Source of the DNA: Gossypium raimondii | Lineage: Eukaryota > Streptophyta > Magnoliopsida > Malvales > Malvaceae | Direction: 5' to 3' | Length of the DNA stretch: 64,000 nucleotides | Assembly (NCBI RefSeq): GCF_025698545.1 | Contig: NC_068565.1 | Coordinates: 3,286,001-3,350,000, forward strand | In this document: in pieces, positions 1-11,526 of the stretch | Layout: each line of letters opens with the position of its first letter | How positions within the stretch are numbered: position 1 is the stretch's first letter | Program-made: the position numbers and the translations under genes | The notes under the pieces: model-generated | What the model saw: the letters and a program-made list of their open reading frames with translations, nothing else | What the model was told of the DNA's origin: nothing | Database searches by the model: none

Positions 1-628
1 GTTTAAGGAATTGGTTACTTACGTTAAGTTTCATGCAAATTTTGTTGGACAAAACACGTTAGCAAATAATATAAATTGATTATAAATAAACATATATAAA
101 ATCAAATATGAATAGAATTATTTATAGTTAATTTATCAAATACGAAAATCAAATAAATCCACAATAAACAGTTGAAATAAAGGAGAATCGAGATTTTACG
201 AAACGTTAAGACTCGTGAAACACAATTTCTTTAAGACAGATTCGACTACTCCTACAATACTTGGAGTAACGTTGGTCGAAAGTCTCTCAGGATACAACAA
301 CAGCAGTGATCAAAGTAGTAGCACCTCTACCACAATCAATCGAACAAACAAAACCTTTTTCTATCACCGGAATAATTAGAAAAACACGAAATATGAAAAA
401 AAAAGGAGATTTTTTAGAACAAAAAAATTTTGACAAGATAAATTCTTAGAGAGTATGAGTGTGTAAAAAACCCTTCAGAATCATGGCCATTTATAGGCAT
501 GGAGAGTGTTGGAATTATGGAAAAATTATCCCTAAAATCTGCCATTAAATCAAAATATTTAAATAGATTTATTGGAATCAAATCAAAAAATTATCCCTAA
601 AATTTGCCATTTCATGTCGCCCACATCA
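1..628 (-). repeat. Old LTR-like repeat sequence, left part
   Basis: AT-rich non-coding sequence. If the solo LTR at 629-3686 and one copy of its CATCA duplication are removed, it becomes continuous with 3692-4049. The joined sequence ends in CCAACA, whose reverse complement starts TGTTGG, as a minus-strand LTR would. It runs off the left edge. I saw no primer-binding site or pol motif. The family assignment is inference. Confidence 0.4.
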
Positions 629-837
629 TGTAACACCCTTAAACTTGTTCCTGCAATGGATACGGGTTACAGAGCATTACCAGAATATATAGATCAAATA
701 CAAACATTTCATATTATTTAACATTCATGTCAGAAATTATTCATAAAGTCCCTTTTATGAGCCCTCGAGGCACAAAACATACATTAGAAACAAGTCAAAA
801 CTAACTGGGTACTCAGAGAATTTTTCGTGAAATTCCA

Positions 838-1200
838 AAATTTTTCCAAGGTGCAACGGACACACGCCCGTGTGGTCAGGCCGTGTGACACGCTCGTAAC
901 CCAGGTCGTGTGGGTATTCAAAATAGGGACACACGGTCGTGTCCCATCCTGTGTCCATACCCGTGTAACTCTCTGACTTTGGTCACACGGCCAAGTCACA
1001 CGCCCGTGTGCTAGGCCGTGTGTAGGTGCAAGGGTCACACGGCCAAGCCACACGCTCATGTGCCAGGCCATGTGAAAAATATTGAGCATTCTATTTTGAA
1101 TTTTAATGATGCAGGGGACACACGACCAGATCACATGCCCATGTGCTAGGCCGTGTACCACACACGGTTGAGACACACACCCGTGTCTTTGCCCGTGTGG
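838..1200. repeat. Array of palindromic ACACGGCCGTGT-like motifs
   Basis: About a dozen diverged copies of half-sites such as CACACGGCC and GGCCGTGTG, mostly 15-40 bp apart, lie inside the solo LTR. Many pairs are inverted and could fold as hairpins. Reading frames across it are products of the repeat and are not genes. Confidence 0.75.
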
Positions 1201-2039
1201 ACAAAATAGAGTTATTTCCTAGCCATATTTCTCACCCAAACTTGTCTTTTACCTACAATAACACTTAAACACATTTCTAAACCAATATAAAACATTTGAA
1301 TCAAGTCATAATCAAGTCTTATTCATATCATATCATCATATATAAACAACTCAAACCATGTTATCATTTTGCCTATTAATTAACCATTAATCAATTATAC
1401 CAAAATACATATCAACTATGATAAGACTATGAACTTATAGATATATCAAAATGTATCAAACATAAGTCATTCAAATGGTTATTCACAACAAAATATTTAC
1501 ATGCCATCAATGGTCAAATTAACCTATACATGCCATTATACCAAAGTTGATTTAATAAATATACCGAAAAAGAGTGATTGATAGTGTGATGTGGCTCCGG
1601 TTAGTTTCCAACCTTAACGAGTTTCTGGGTTACTATAAAACAGATGAAATAAAATAGAGTAAGCATTTAATGCTTAGTAAGTTCGTATAACAGGAATTTA
1701 ACTTACCAGTTAATTCACATTTTAGGTAAGCAAATAAACTTGCTCAAACCAATTTGGTCAACTGCCTAGCACATATCCTCATCAAACATGTTAGTCATGT
1801 AATTCACATAAATACCAAGAAACATGAATGAGCTCATTAATATTCAGTTTCCACATACATGTATTTATCACTTCAAGTGTTCATGAGCGTGTACATTTCA
1901 TATCTTTGTACTTAAGTATTTCTCATAGTAATTCATCTTGAATTCACATCATCTCATATCAAAACTTTACCCGTTGAATCATTTAAAATATCGATGGATA
2001 CAAGAGTAGTACACATGAAGTGTACAAAACTATAAACCG

Positions 2040-2480
2040 TTAATTCCTATTCGGGAATGCTCATACGAGTACATAAACGGGAAGCTCTCTTCTCGAGCCA
2101 TATAACGGGAAGCTCATGTGAGCTGTATAATGGGAAGCTTATTCGGGCTGTATAATGGGAACCTCATAAGAGTCATATTCAGGAAGCTCATGCGAGCCAA
2201 TAAATGGGTAGCTCCGAAGAGTCATTTATCGGGAAGTTTCGGATAGCCATATATCGAGAAGTTCAAACGAGTCATATCGGGAAGCTTCGGAGAGCCATTA
2301 ATCAGGAAGCTCACAAAGAGCCTTTAATCGGGACGCTCATAAGAGCTGTGGTGTGTCTATAACACATGCAGAATCACATAAGAACCATATAACGAGAAGC
2401 TTGAGAGGGTCATATATTGGGATGCTCATGAGATCTAATAATGGGATGCTCTTTCGAGTTGTGGTGTGTCTGCAACATAT
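2040..2480. repeat. Degenerate tandem array, GGGAAGCTC.TGYGAGCC unit
   Basis: Roughly a dozen imperfect copies of a unit of about 30-45 bp carrying GGGAAGCTC followed by a GAGCC/GAGTC half. The two halves are partly complementary (AGCTC..GAGCT), so each unit can form a small stem-loop. It is internal to the solo LTR. A similar type of array occurs at 30130-30310 in another LTR. Confidence 0.7.
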
Positions 2481-3691
2481 GCCGGACCACAACCAATTCG
2501 GGAACCTTGTATCCATCAAATCTCATTTATCCAAACAAGACTTATTATTTATCGGGCATTGTCGGATATGTGATTAGTTTCATACATATATGACATTTAT
2601 ACAATTCAAATGTACAACATTAAGTTCAAACATATAAATATATATAATTTAGTTACACGAACTTACATTGACAAGTGTTCGTTGATTTGTTGTCTATTAA
2701 TCCGACACTCTCTTTTCCTTGATCTAATTCCGTATTTTGTCTATCTGGATCTATACGAGTAAATTTAACTCAATTTTATACAATTCATATTCAATTCAAT
2801 CCAATTCACATCTTAGACAAAATTACCATTTTGCCCCTACACTTTTAATTAATGACGATTTCGTCCTTAGGCTCAGAAAATGAAAATAATGCAATTTAAC
2901 CCTTATTCCAAGCCTAACCGATTTTTACATATAACAATAACAGCCCATGTATTTCATAAAATTCAAAATTTTTCCATGAATTTTACATCTTTACAGTTTA
3001 GTCCCTAAATCACAATTTCATCAAAATTCCCTTAACAAAAGTTGTTTATCTATCAACAACCTTTCATTTTCTACCATAAAATTTCATAATTCATGCATAT
3101 TCATCCATGGCAAAACTTTAGTAGTTTGATAACTTTACAAATTAATCCTCGAGATAGCTAAATTAAGCTATTACGATCACGAAAATATAAAAATTATTAA
3201 AAACGGGACAAGAATACATATCTAATTAAGCAAAATAAGTTGGCTTGACCTTAGGTTTCCATGGCTAGGGTTTTTATGTTTTAATATTGGGAAAGATGAT
3301 GAAAATGATGATATTTTCATTATTTTATCATTTATTATTTTTACTTTCCAATTTCATTCTTTTCTTTATTTAATTTTCCAAGGATGAACCATCATAATTA
3401 TCTAATAACTCATCTTAATGGTTTATTTTTCATATAAGGACCTCCAATTTTGAATTTTATAGCTATTTGATACCTCTGACTACTAGAACTCAACTTTTGC
3501 ATTTTATGCAATTTGGTCCTTTATCAATTAATCATGTAATCAGTAAAATTTTCTTAACGAAATTTTTATACGATATTTCTATCATAATTCAAACCATAAA
3601 ATAATATTAAAATAATTTTTCTTTTCTGACTTAAATTTGTGGTCCCAAAATCACTGTTCCAATTTCACTAAAAACAAGCTATTATACATCA

Positions 3692-4049
3692 TGCGAGTGG
3701 TGCAGCCCAACCCTATTGGGTTTGGACCTACACCCCTAGCACATGAGGCAAGATTACAAGCTTAGTCATTCAATCACTCTTTAAGAGAGTTCACATATAT
3801 AAACACATCTCACACATGGTATTTAACTAATATGAGATCTAAGCCTTTTATTTTTCCTCAACAATATTTCCAAGTAGCTTACTTTGAGCATCAATCTCTC
3901 ATTCATCACTCAACCATTTTGAGCATATGGTATATTGTTGTAAAGGTCTCATGGAGTAGAATATGAAATCATAAAATTATGATTTTACTCTCCACTTTTA
4001 CCTATTGAGAATATGCCTCAAAGTTCCCATAAAATGCAATTTTCCAACA
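3692..4049 (-). repeat. Old LTR-like repeat, right part ending CCAACA
   Basis: This is the continuation of 1-628 beyond the inserted solo LTR. On the minus strand its edge reads TGTTGGAAAATTGC, a plausible copia LTR start. It abuts the kinase pseudogene at 4048-4050, so this retroelement or a later deletion probably removed the 5' part of that kinase copy. The family assignment is inference. Confidence 0.4.
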
Positions 4050-4470
4050 AATTTTACATTTTGATATCAAGTCACACAAAAATCTTGGAGGAATTTCAAA
4101 CAAAGTTGATATTTATAGTATTGGAATGTTAGTGATGGAAATGGTAGCAAGGACAGAATTTGAATGCGTTTGTCGGTCACACTATTCAAATATATTTTGT
4201 CATGAATTTATAATCCATTGGATCAAGAAGATGACAAGGAGTTGAGAGACATTTCTGATGATGAAAAAGTAATGGTAAGAAAGATGATAATAACAATCTT
4301 TTGGTGTATATAATTACCAACCTTTGATTGTCCTTTAATGAAGTCTTGAAAATGTTTGAAATTGATGTTGAATTCCTTGAAATGCCTCTTAAACCATTTC
4401 AAAAACTTTCACTTGAAACATCAATGGAGGTTCGTGTGGTTGTGAGTACTCTTATGATGAGCCAAATACT
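4048..4470 (+). pseudogene. LRK10L-like kinase, decayed 3' fragment (copy 0)
   Basis: The sequence aligns by eye to the end of the kinase exon of genes 1 and 2: the catalytic-loop region (TTTTGATATCAAG), then the C-lobe, ending at the ETSMEV-like tail near 4430. About 137 bp is missing between the catalytic loop and the segment matching [11 protein letters not shown]. The deletion is flanked by the microhomology ACAA. Stop codons interrupt the C-lobe, for example GTATATAA where the intact copies read a CIQ codon series. The upstream exons are absent. It is a dead relic showing that the receptor-kinase cluster once extended left of gene 1. Confidence 0.8.
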
Positions 4471-4851
4471 ATTTTTGCCCCTCATATATACTAGTACCTT
4501 GTTATGTGCATGGATATGTATTTAAAAATAAATGTTGTTTTGATTAGTTGAAGCACTTAGTCTTCTTCACATAGTTGAATTTGACTAGTCAGATAAGGTT
4601 TGCTTTGATTAGTCAAAACCTAAATTTATTTTTTATTAAATATTCAAACAAAAAATTTTCATCTCAAATTCAAGTTTTGCAAATGAAGCATAAATCCAAA
4701 TGAAACCAAAAGATTTTCAAATGTTGCTTTCGACGTATTGGACTGGGATATTCCATCCTCGACGAAGGTTAATTGCTAAATCTTTTTGGTCAAATTCTTT
4801 TTTTAGTCCTTATATATTCAATAACTTATGGATTTAATCTTTATATTTTAA
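4471..4851. other. Receptor-kinase 3' flank, no gene seen
   Basis: Non-coding. Around 4540-4600 it carries the motif GAAGCACTTAGTCTTCTTCACATAG, also present downstream of genes 1 and 2 (10795 and 23007). At 4680-4770 it carries a segment repeated near 5930 and 45790. It is therefore duplicated cluster flank. Confidence 0.6.
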
Positions 4852-5169
4852 TTAGGTTAACTTTCTGTCCATTTTCTTTTTTAAAAATTGATCAATTTTA
4901 GTCCCTATATTTTTAGAATTAGGACACTCCAACAGCATCCGTGATCTACTGAGGTGGGTAATTGTTGAAGCATCAATAAATTTCTGATGAGTTTCGAGGG
5001 CTAACAACACTTGTTGACGCCATAGAAGGTCATTAAAGACATCAAGAACAATATTAATTTTCTTGGTAGAGAACAATCGGTTGTCCACAGCTCCTTCAGC
5101 AAGATCGATAAGATTGCCTCGAGTTTCAGAAACACATGGCGGATCCATGATCGATGGCTGTTGTGCCAT
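4852..5169 (-). pseudogene. Ty1/copia gag N-terminal fragment
   Basis: The minus-strand frame has a start at 5169 and contains FSTKKINIVLD, then LLWRQQVLLALETHQKFID. These are typical of the N-terminal part of plant copia gag, and the full-length copia at 38347-43070 has the same motifs (FSTKKVSVLLDDSNYLLWHQQ). Only about 100 residues remain; the rest of gag and all of pol are missing. The LTR at 5193-5411 lies just upstream on the same strand, so this is the 5' end of a truncated element. Confidence 0.75.
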
Positions 5170-5192
5170 GCTAAGATACAGCTAAAATATCA

Positions 5193-5411
5193 TGTTTGGC
5201 TACTAAGAAAGTAAAATACATGAGAGAAAGAATCAAGAATTTGTATTCATCATACTTGAGAATATGAGACTGACAGACTTACAATTTATAGAACTTGAGC
5301 TGCACAACTAACTATTGTTATAAGCTAAACAACAACTAGTAATTACAATCTAACTAACCAACTGATCAATTGACTTAACAGTCAAGCTAACAGACTAGCT
5401 AACAGTTGATA
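5193..5411 (-). mobile_element. Copia LTR remnant
   Basis: Starts TGTTTGGCTACTAAGAAAG on the + strand and shares most of its sequence with 26594-26818. It lies directly 5' (minus strand) of the gag fragment at 4852-5169. The outer end is eroded near 5411. The following sequence (AAAATTTTTCAATGTCTTCGAAGATG) resembles the Athila-like flank found beside the other copies at 26930 and 28030. Confidence 0.65.
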
Positions 5412-6074
5412 GAACTTGAGCTGCACAACTGCACAACCAAATTATGGCAAAATTTTTCAATGTCTTCGAAGATGTTCATCATCCTTTATTCCTTTTTTAC
5501 ATCTTTTGTTCTTTCAGCATTTGTTCCTTTTTTACATATTTCGAAGATTTGCTTTGATTTACTAGGGCAGAATAATTGATATATAATGTACTCAAAAAAT
5601 AATCAAATTCGTTGCATCATCATTCCTAATACTCTTTTTATTTTCGTTTGTTGAGGGTCGATCAATTTCTTCGAAAGAAGTCTTTCGAGATGTTGTATGT
5701 TGAGAGAGAGGATTTTGAGCTCTCTTAACATTCCTTAATCCATGCATTGCTAGTTGTGTAACCAAAGACTGCAGTTCTTCACAGTGTGGAAATCTTACCA
5801 TTAGGTACCCATTTCGATTAAAAATTAAAACTTGAAGATGGATTAATCAAAACCTAAATTCAATTTTTATTAAATATTCAAACAAAAAAATTAAATTTAA
5901 ATTTAAAATTTTTATCTCAAATTCAAGTTTGCAAATGAAGCATAAATCCGAGTAAAACCAAAAGAATTTCGAATGTGGCTTGTGACGTATTGGTCAAATT
6001 CTTTTGCTAGTCCTATATATTCAATAAGTTATGGATCTAATCTTTATACTTTAATTAGGTCAAATTTTTGTCCG
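5412..6074. other. Cluster flank and repeat debris, no gene seen
   Basis: Contains a duplicated piece of kinase-cluster flank (5860-6000, resembling 4615-4790 and 45785-45880). The open stretches are short and I saw no conserved protein motif. Confidence 0.5.
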
Positions 6075-6325
6075 TTTTCTTTTCAAATTGATCAATTTTA
6101 GTACCTATCTTTTAGAATTTTAAATTTTAATCTTGACTTGGTAACAGTTAAATTGTCCAATATTTTTCAAATTGATCAATTTAGACCCTATACTTTTAGA
6201 ATTTTTAATTTTAATCTTGACTTGGTAACAATTAAATTGTCCATTTTCTTTTCAAATTAATCAATTTTAGTCTCTGTGTTTTAAAATTTTAAAACTTAAT
6301 CTTAACTTGGTAACACTTAAATTTG
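6075..6325. repeat. Tandem repeat, about 3 copies of an 80-95 bp unit
   Basis: Three imperfect head-to-tail copies share TTTTCAAATTGATCAATTTTAG, then CTTTTAGAATTTT, then AATCTTGACTTGGTAACA. The first half of the unit also occurs at 4850-4920. It lies 0.8 kb upstream of gene 1. No coding potential. Confidence 0.7.
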
Positions 6326-7112
6326 TTTAATTAAAATCGACTACTAGTCTTATAATATTTGTGAAATTATATATTAAGTCTATGTTATCTAATTTGATCA
6401 TTCTTAATCCTTATATTTTTAGAAATTTCAAATTCTAATTTTAATGCAACATTAAATGACTTGTTTTTAATAATATGAAGAAATAGCAAGCTGTCATGAT
6501 ATTATACATGTTATAATATATTTGCTATATAAGATTTTGAAAATATTAGCTTAATTTATTGAATTTAAGAACTATCATTTCGTCAAGATTGAAATTTTAA
6601 ATTTTGAAAATTACAAAAACTAAAATGGCCACAAGATTGAAACTTTAAATTTTGAAAAGTTCAAAACTAAAATTATACTAAAATAATCAAATTTAAGTAC
6701 AAAGACTAAATCCACAAGTTAATGCATAATTTAGAGATTAATAGTAGAATTTAACCGATACTTTTTTATGAATGCGCCTAATAATTGTTGTTCTCTATAT
6801 TAAGTTACAAAATGATAAAGAGGAAAGGATATGAGGGTTGTGGCTATCAGCCTCTTCAATGTTTTTGTCTTTTAAAGAAGACTTGCATTGTCTTGGTTGT
6901 CTGTTATTATCGTTTATGAAAAGTCTTGCCCTCTTGAGGAATTTCTAGGAAGGAAAAAAAAGTAATAAACCTGTTATTCCAGTTAAAGCTCACATTCGTC
7001 AAAGTTTTCTGTCCTCGTTAATGCTTCTTCTCATCTTGAGATATTCTCTACATATTTCCCTGATTTAGTTAGAAGCTTCACTGTTGCTCTTCTTCTCTAC
7101 CAAATTATTAGC
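6326..7112 (+). promoter_or_regulatory. 5' flank and leader of receptor-kinase gene 1
   Basis: From about 6780 the sequence is shared with the region upstream of gene 2 (from about 19315), including TTGTTGTTCTCTATATTAA and GAGGGTTGTGGCTATCAGCC. The last 60 bp before the ATG (GAAGCTTC..TTGCTCTTCTTCTCTACCAAATTA) are nearly the same before genes 1, 2 and pseudogene 3, so they are probably the transcribed leader. The exact transcription start cannot be read from the sequence. Confidence 0.5.
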
Positions 7113-10100
7113 ATGTCATATTTAAAAGTAAAACTCTCATTGTTTGGTCACCTAATGCTCACTTTTGTTTTATTTCTGATTCTATTCCCCGGTGCTTCTG
7201 TTGCTAGGCATCCTTTTAACCAGGACTGCGGCTCTACTTTCTGTGGGAATTTGAATATCAGTTTTCCATTCCGATTAAAAAACCAACCTCCCCAGTGTGG
7301 TTGCCATGACCTGGAACTTGAGTGTGAGAATAACAACCACACCTCTTTGGTCTTGAGAGAAGGAAAATTCTCTGTCCAAAATATTTTTTACGAAAATGAA
7401 ACAATCCAAGTGGTGGATTCAAGCCTGGACAAGAATGATTGCAACTCCCTTCCTCTCAGTTCAGTGTATTTCAATTATTCAGATGGATATTATATTTTTT
7501 CTCCTCATTATTATACTCCTCCTCATTGGAGTTATTTTTTTTCTCATCTTTATTATACTTATTATTATAATACTGATTATCTTAGTACTTATCATTATAA
7601 TACTTATTCCTCTTATAATAATAAAAGAGAGTCACAGCCTAGCATTATGAATGTTGTGAATTGCACGAAACTTATAAGATCATCTCAATATATCGATGCC
7701 TCTCGTTGTACCACCAAATCCAATACCTCTTCCCCTCCAACTTCTTTTTTCTATTTTTTAGATGAAAATACAGTGCTAAATCTCAATCAAGCTTGCACAG
7801 TGGAAGCGGTGGTTCCAATTATGGTTAAGAATATATCAGGCATGTCTACGTTGGCTATCTACAACAAGCTATCTGAGGGTTTTTACCTTTCATGGAATTA
7901 CCGCCGGAGCGACAGAGTTAATCTGTAAGTTTCTACTAGTATTTAAGTTACAAACCCTTGGGTTGAGTATGATCAGCTTTCTTATTTTCTCAGCTAAAGT
8001 AAAATATATAACTAAAATCCGAAAAGGGTAGATCTAACCCAAACGGATAGAAAAGTATTGTGACAAAAACACCTTAATTCAACCCAATCTCCAAAGTGAA
8101 AGTAAAAAATAGATGAGCATTGAATTTTTTGGCTCAGACCAACTGCATCTGCTTTCTTTTTCCTCTATTTTTGAGTTTTTGTTTAATTTGTTTGTGTTTC
8201 CTCTGCAATTAACACTAAAATATAAAAATTACAGAGAGTTTGTGTGATAAGTTAATAAGACACTAAGATATACTTCTCTAATAAAACTAGTCTTATGCAT
8301 TTCCGCTGAAATAAAAATAAAAAAAGTATTCATATTAAATATATAAAAAAGCCTTGAAATAAATAAAGAAGAAGAATAGAAAAGAATAATGGATAAAACT
8401 GAAAAAATAATTACATTCAGAGGAGTAAAAATAAAAATAAAAATAAAAGTGCGTTACTAAATAAATAAATCTTTTATTTTTTTCAAAAATTATACCACGT
8501 ACATCATAAAGTAAATCGTCAACTAAATAGGAAATTGAAACGAGAAAAAATAAATTAAATAAAATAACTAAAATGTAACGACTTTGAAACATTTAAAATG
8601 CCTAATGAATAGAGTCTTTGAATGTATATATCTTTTCATAAGATACCATTATATAACATAAAACATTCTTAAAATTTGTGATTTTAATATGAAATACATG
8701 TTAATAAAATTTGATTCAGTACTCTACTGGATACTGCAGATGGGATTATGTAATTTCTGACATTTTGTCTTCGATCATCGGTAACGGAATAGTTATAATA
8801 GGTACGCATACGGTCTCACTTTTATATATACCAAACATTAGACTTTGTTCCGTTTTAAAAATTATTTTTATTTTCATTTTCATATTCAGAAAAAATATTT
8901 TAATTGAAAAATAGATTTGGTAAATAAAATAAAATAAATATTTTAATAATAAAAACATGAAAATACGTTTAGTAATTTTTTCTAATACGTTTAGTAATTT
9001 TTTCTAACATAAAAAAATTTATATTTCTATGAGTTCAAATCACGATACACATTTAAGATTAGAAAAACCCTTGGCTAAAAAATTAAAATCCATTGTTCTC
9101 ATATTTTAATTTTGCAAAAATATTTTAGTAAAAACAATAAAAATATTTTTATATTTTTAAGTTTCATATATTTTTATTTTTATTTTTCAGAAATTTCAAA
9201 GTTCAATATTTTTCATTTTCTAAAAAAAGAAAATAAAAATAGCACAGTTTTTAAACTAAATGCAACTTTAGATTTTCCTCTGCCAAAATAAAATTTATTT
9301 TTAGAATGTAGATAATACGTTGATTTCACAATGCACTGATGTTTTCTAATATGTTTTTCTTGAAAGGTATTTCCATCATACTGAGGCCCTTCTTTGGGAT
9401 ACCTTGTTTGCTTGTGCTTGTAATCTATAAATGGAGCAGAAGACATTTATCCATGGATGATAAGATTGAAGAGTTCCTTCAAAGCCACAATCTAGCTCCA
9501 ATTAGATACTCTTTCAAACAAGTTAAAAAAATGACTAAAAATTTTAAAGATAAATTAGGTGAAGGGGGTTATGGTTCGGTGTTTAAAGGAAAGCTTTGTA
9601 GTGGACATCATGTGGCAATAAAATTGTTGTGCACATCAAAGGGTAAAGGCGAAGATTTCATAAATGAAGTTGCTTCTATCGGAAGAATTCATCATGCTAA
9701 TGTGACCAAACTTATTGGATTTTGTGTGGAGGGATCAAAACAAGCTCTTGTGTATGATTTCATGTCAAATGGATCGTTAGATAAAATCATATTTTCTGAA
9801 GAAAAAAGGAACACTTTAGGTTGGAAAAAACTATTTGATATTGTGCTTGGGGTTGCTCAAGGAATCGACTACTTGCATCAAGGATGTGACATGCAAATTT
9901 TACATTTTGATATCAAGCCACACAACATTCTTTTGGACGAGAACTTTAACCCAAAAGTTTCAGATTTTGGTCTTGCTAAGTTGTACTCAGTAGATGATAA
10001 CATTGTCTCTCTCACTGCAGCACGAGGAACAATAGGGTATATTGCTCCTGAATTGGTTTACAAAAATCTTGGAGGCATTTCATATAAAGCTGATGTTTAT

Positions 10101-10448
10101 AGTTTTGGAATGTTGGTGCTAGAAATGGTAGGAAGGAGAAAGAATTTGAATGCATTTGCCAACCACACTAGCCAAATATATTTTCCATCTTGGATTTATG
10201 ACCGGTTAGATCAAGGAGAGGACATGGAGCTGGGAGATATTTCTGATGATGAAAAAGTAATGATAAGGAAGATGATAATAACAGCCTTTTGGTGTATACA
10301 ATTATTGCCTTCTGATCGTCCTTCGATGAATAAAGTGTTAAAGATGCTTGAATCCAATGTCGAACTCCTTGAGATGCCTCCAAAGCCATTTCATCAACTT
10401 CCTCTTGAAACATCAACGGACATTCATAGCTGTGAGAACTCTAATTAA
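7113..10448 (+). CDS. LRK10L-type receptor-like protein kinase, gene 1 (three exons)
   Basis: Predicted coding exons are 7113-7924, 8740-8801 and 9367-10448, joined by GTAAGT..GCAG and GTACGC..AAAG introns. Phases match and the product is 651 aa. Exon 1 encodes a signal peptide (about residues 1-31) and a cysteine-rich GUB_WAK-type ectodomain ([18 protein letters not shown]) with several N-glycosylation sites and a Tyr-rich low-complexity stretch near 130-170. Exon 2 and early exon 3 form a transmembrane helix (about 288-312). The kinase has GEGGYGSV (about 356), VAIK Lys 377, Glu 392, HFDIKPHN (471-478), DFG (491) and APE (518). HFD in place of HRD makes it a non-RD kinase, a class linked to immune receptors. 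It probably sits in the plasma membrane; its ligand is unknown. The start ATG is shared with gene 2. A TAAT duplication causes a stop about 18 residues earlier than in gene 2. Confidence 0.88.
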
Positions 10449-11526
10449 TGACGAGGAAAGTGGGTCATTGGATGTTGTTACTATAACCAGTTTTAATGTC
10501 GTTTAAGATTGGAAACATTTCCTGACATTATCTTACCTTTGTAGCTTTATATAATTTTTTCCTTTCGTATGTATTAGTATCTTGTGTGTGTATTGCATAT
10601 GTACATAAATTATTTAAAAATAAATGTTGTTTTGATTTTAAATAAATAATATTGAAGTGATACTTTGTAGGATTCTTGAGCTCCTTCACAACATAAGTGT
10701 CTTTATGAATTGATTCAAAAGGAGGGTTGAAATAGATAGGAAATAAGGGAAAACTAAACAGAGGAGAAAAAATATATGATATAGTGATCAGTTGAAGCAC
10801 TTAGTCTTCTTCACATAGCTGAATTTGACTACTCAAAATGATTGATGTATAATATACCAAACTTGTGAGCTTATGATTTCTGTTCTCCATAATCATCCCG
10901 GCCCCTTACAGTTTTACTTAGCATGCCAAAAATAGAGCCTCAATTGTCTCTTTTTTTTTTCCCCCTTAAGAAGAATTGACTTGTATTGACTTAGTGGGTC
11001 ATAATAGTGGGGTTGGCAACCACGTCTCCTCTTTTTTTTTTGAAGAAATAATTTACGAATTTTATTGGTTAAATTTGGTTTTTGGTCTTTATATTATTTT
11101 TTATATTTTAATTTGGTTACTTTTAACCTCTATGTTTTTCGAACTTAAGAGTGCAGTCATTGCAAAATGGTAGTTGTTAAATTCATTAAGTTCTACTAAT
11201 TTCAAATTTTGGCATGGCAAACATATTTCTACATGTGTATTGCAATGTTAACTTATTATTTGTACAAATTACTCACTAAAAACCTAGTTAATAGATTTAA
11301 TTCTTGTCATTTGCTTCAAGATTGAAATGTCAAAATTCAAAAAGTATCGGGATTGAAATTTATGGACTACAAATACAATTTTACAAATAGTGAAAATTAA
11401 TAGCAGAATTCAACTAACCAAATTTAACTACTACCTTTCGGTTAGTGTTAAAATTTCAAAATTTAAAAAGTACATAGAGTAAAATTTGTTGAGGCAAGTT
11501 TTGGAAGCAATAACTCAAGCAATGAC
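10449..11526. other. 3' flank of gene 1, shared with gene 2
   Basis: The former C-terminal codons continue for about 50 bp after the new stop. The 3' flank resembles that after gene 2 (22714-23390), for example GTGATACTTTGTAGGATT and AGCACTTAGTCTTCTTCACATAG. No gene seen. The homology to gene 2 fades before the LTR insertion at 11527. Confidence 0.6.

Larger units (their letters stand above)
629..3686. mobile_element. Solo LTR of a gypsy-type retrotransposon, TSD CATCA
   Basis: The sequence starts TGTAACACCC and ends CTATTATA, a decayed form of the expected CTGTTACA. It is flanked on both sides by the 5-bp direct repeat CATCA (624-628 and 3687-3691). The interval is 3058 bp and contains no gag-pol reading frame, so it is best read as a solo LTR left by LTR-LTR recombination. 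It has two internal arrays, listed separately. The terminal sequences mirror those of the 28550-31209 element in the opposite direction, suggesting related LTRs in opposite orientation. Confidence 0.8.

Noticed and set aside
784..1176. 130-codon frame on the minus strand, plus an overlapping frame at 755-958
   Set aside because: It lies entirely in the ACACGGCCGTGT palindromic array of a solo LTR; the translation is repetitive and has no domain.
7396..7650. 84-codon Ile-rich frame on + in gene 1
   Set aside because: It is an alternative frame of the Tyr-rich microsatellite-like part of exon 1.
9339..9366. Start of the kinase exon as a separate gene
   Set aside because: The first 10 codons are intronic; the AAAG acceptor and matching phase with exon 2 show it is an internal exon.
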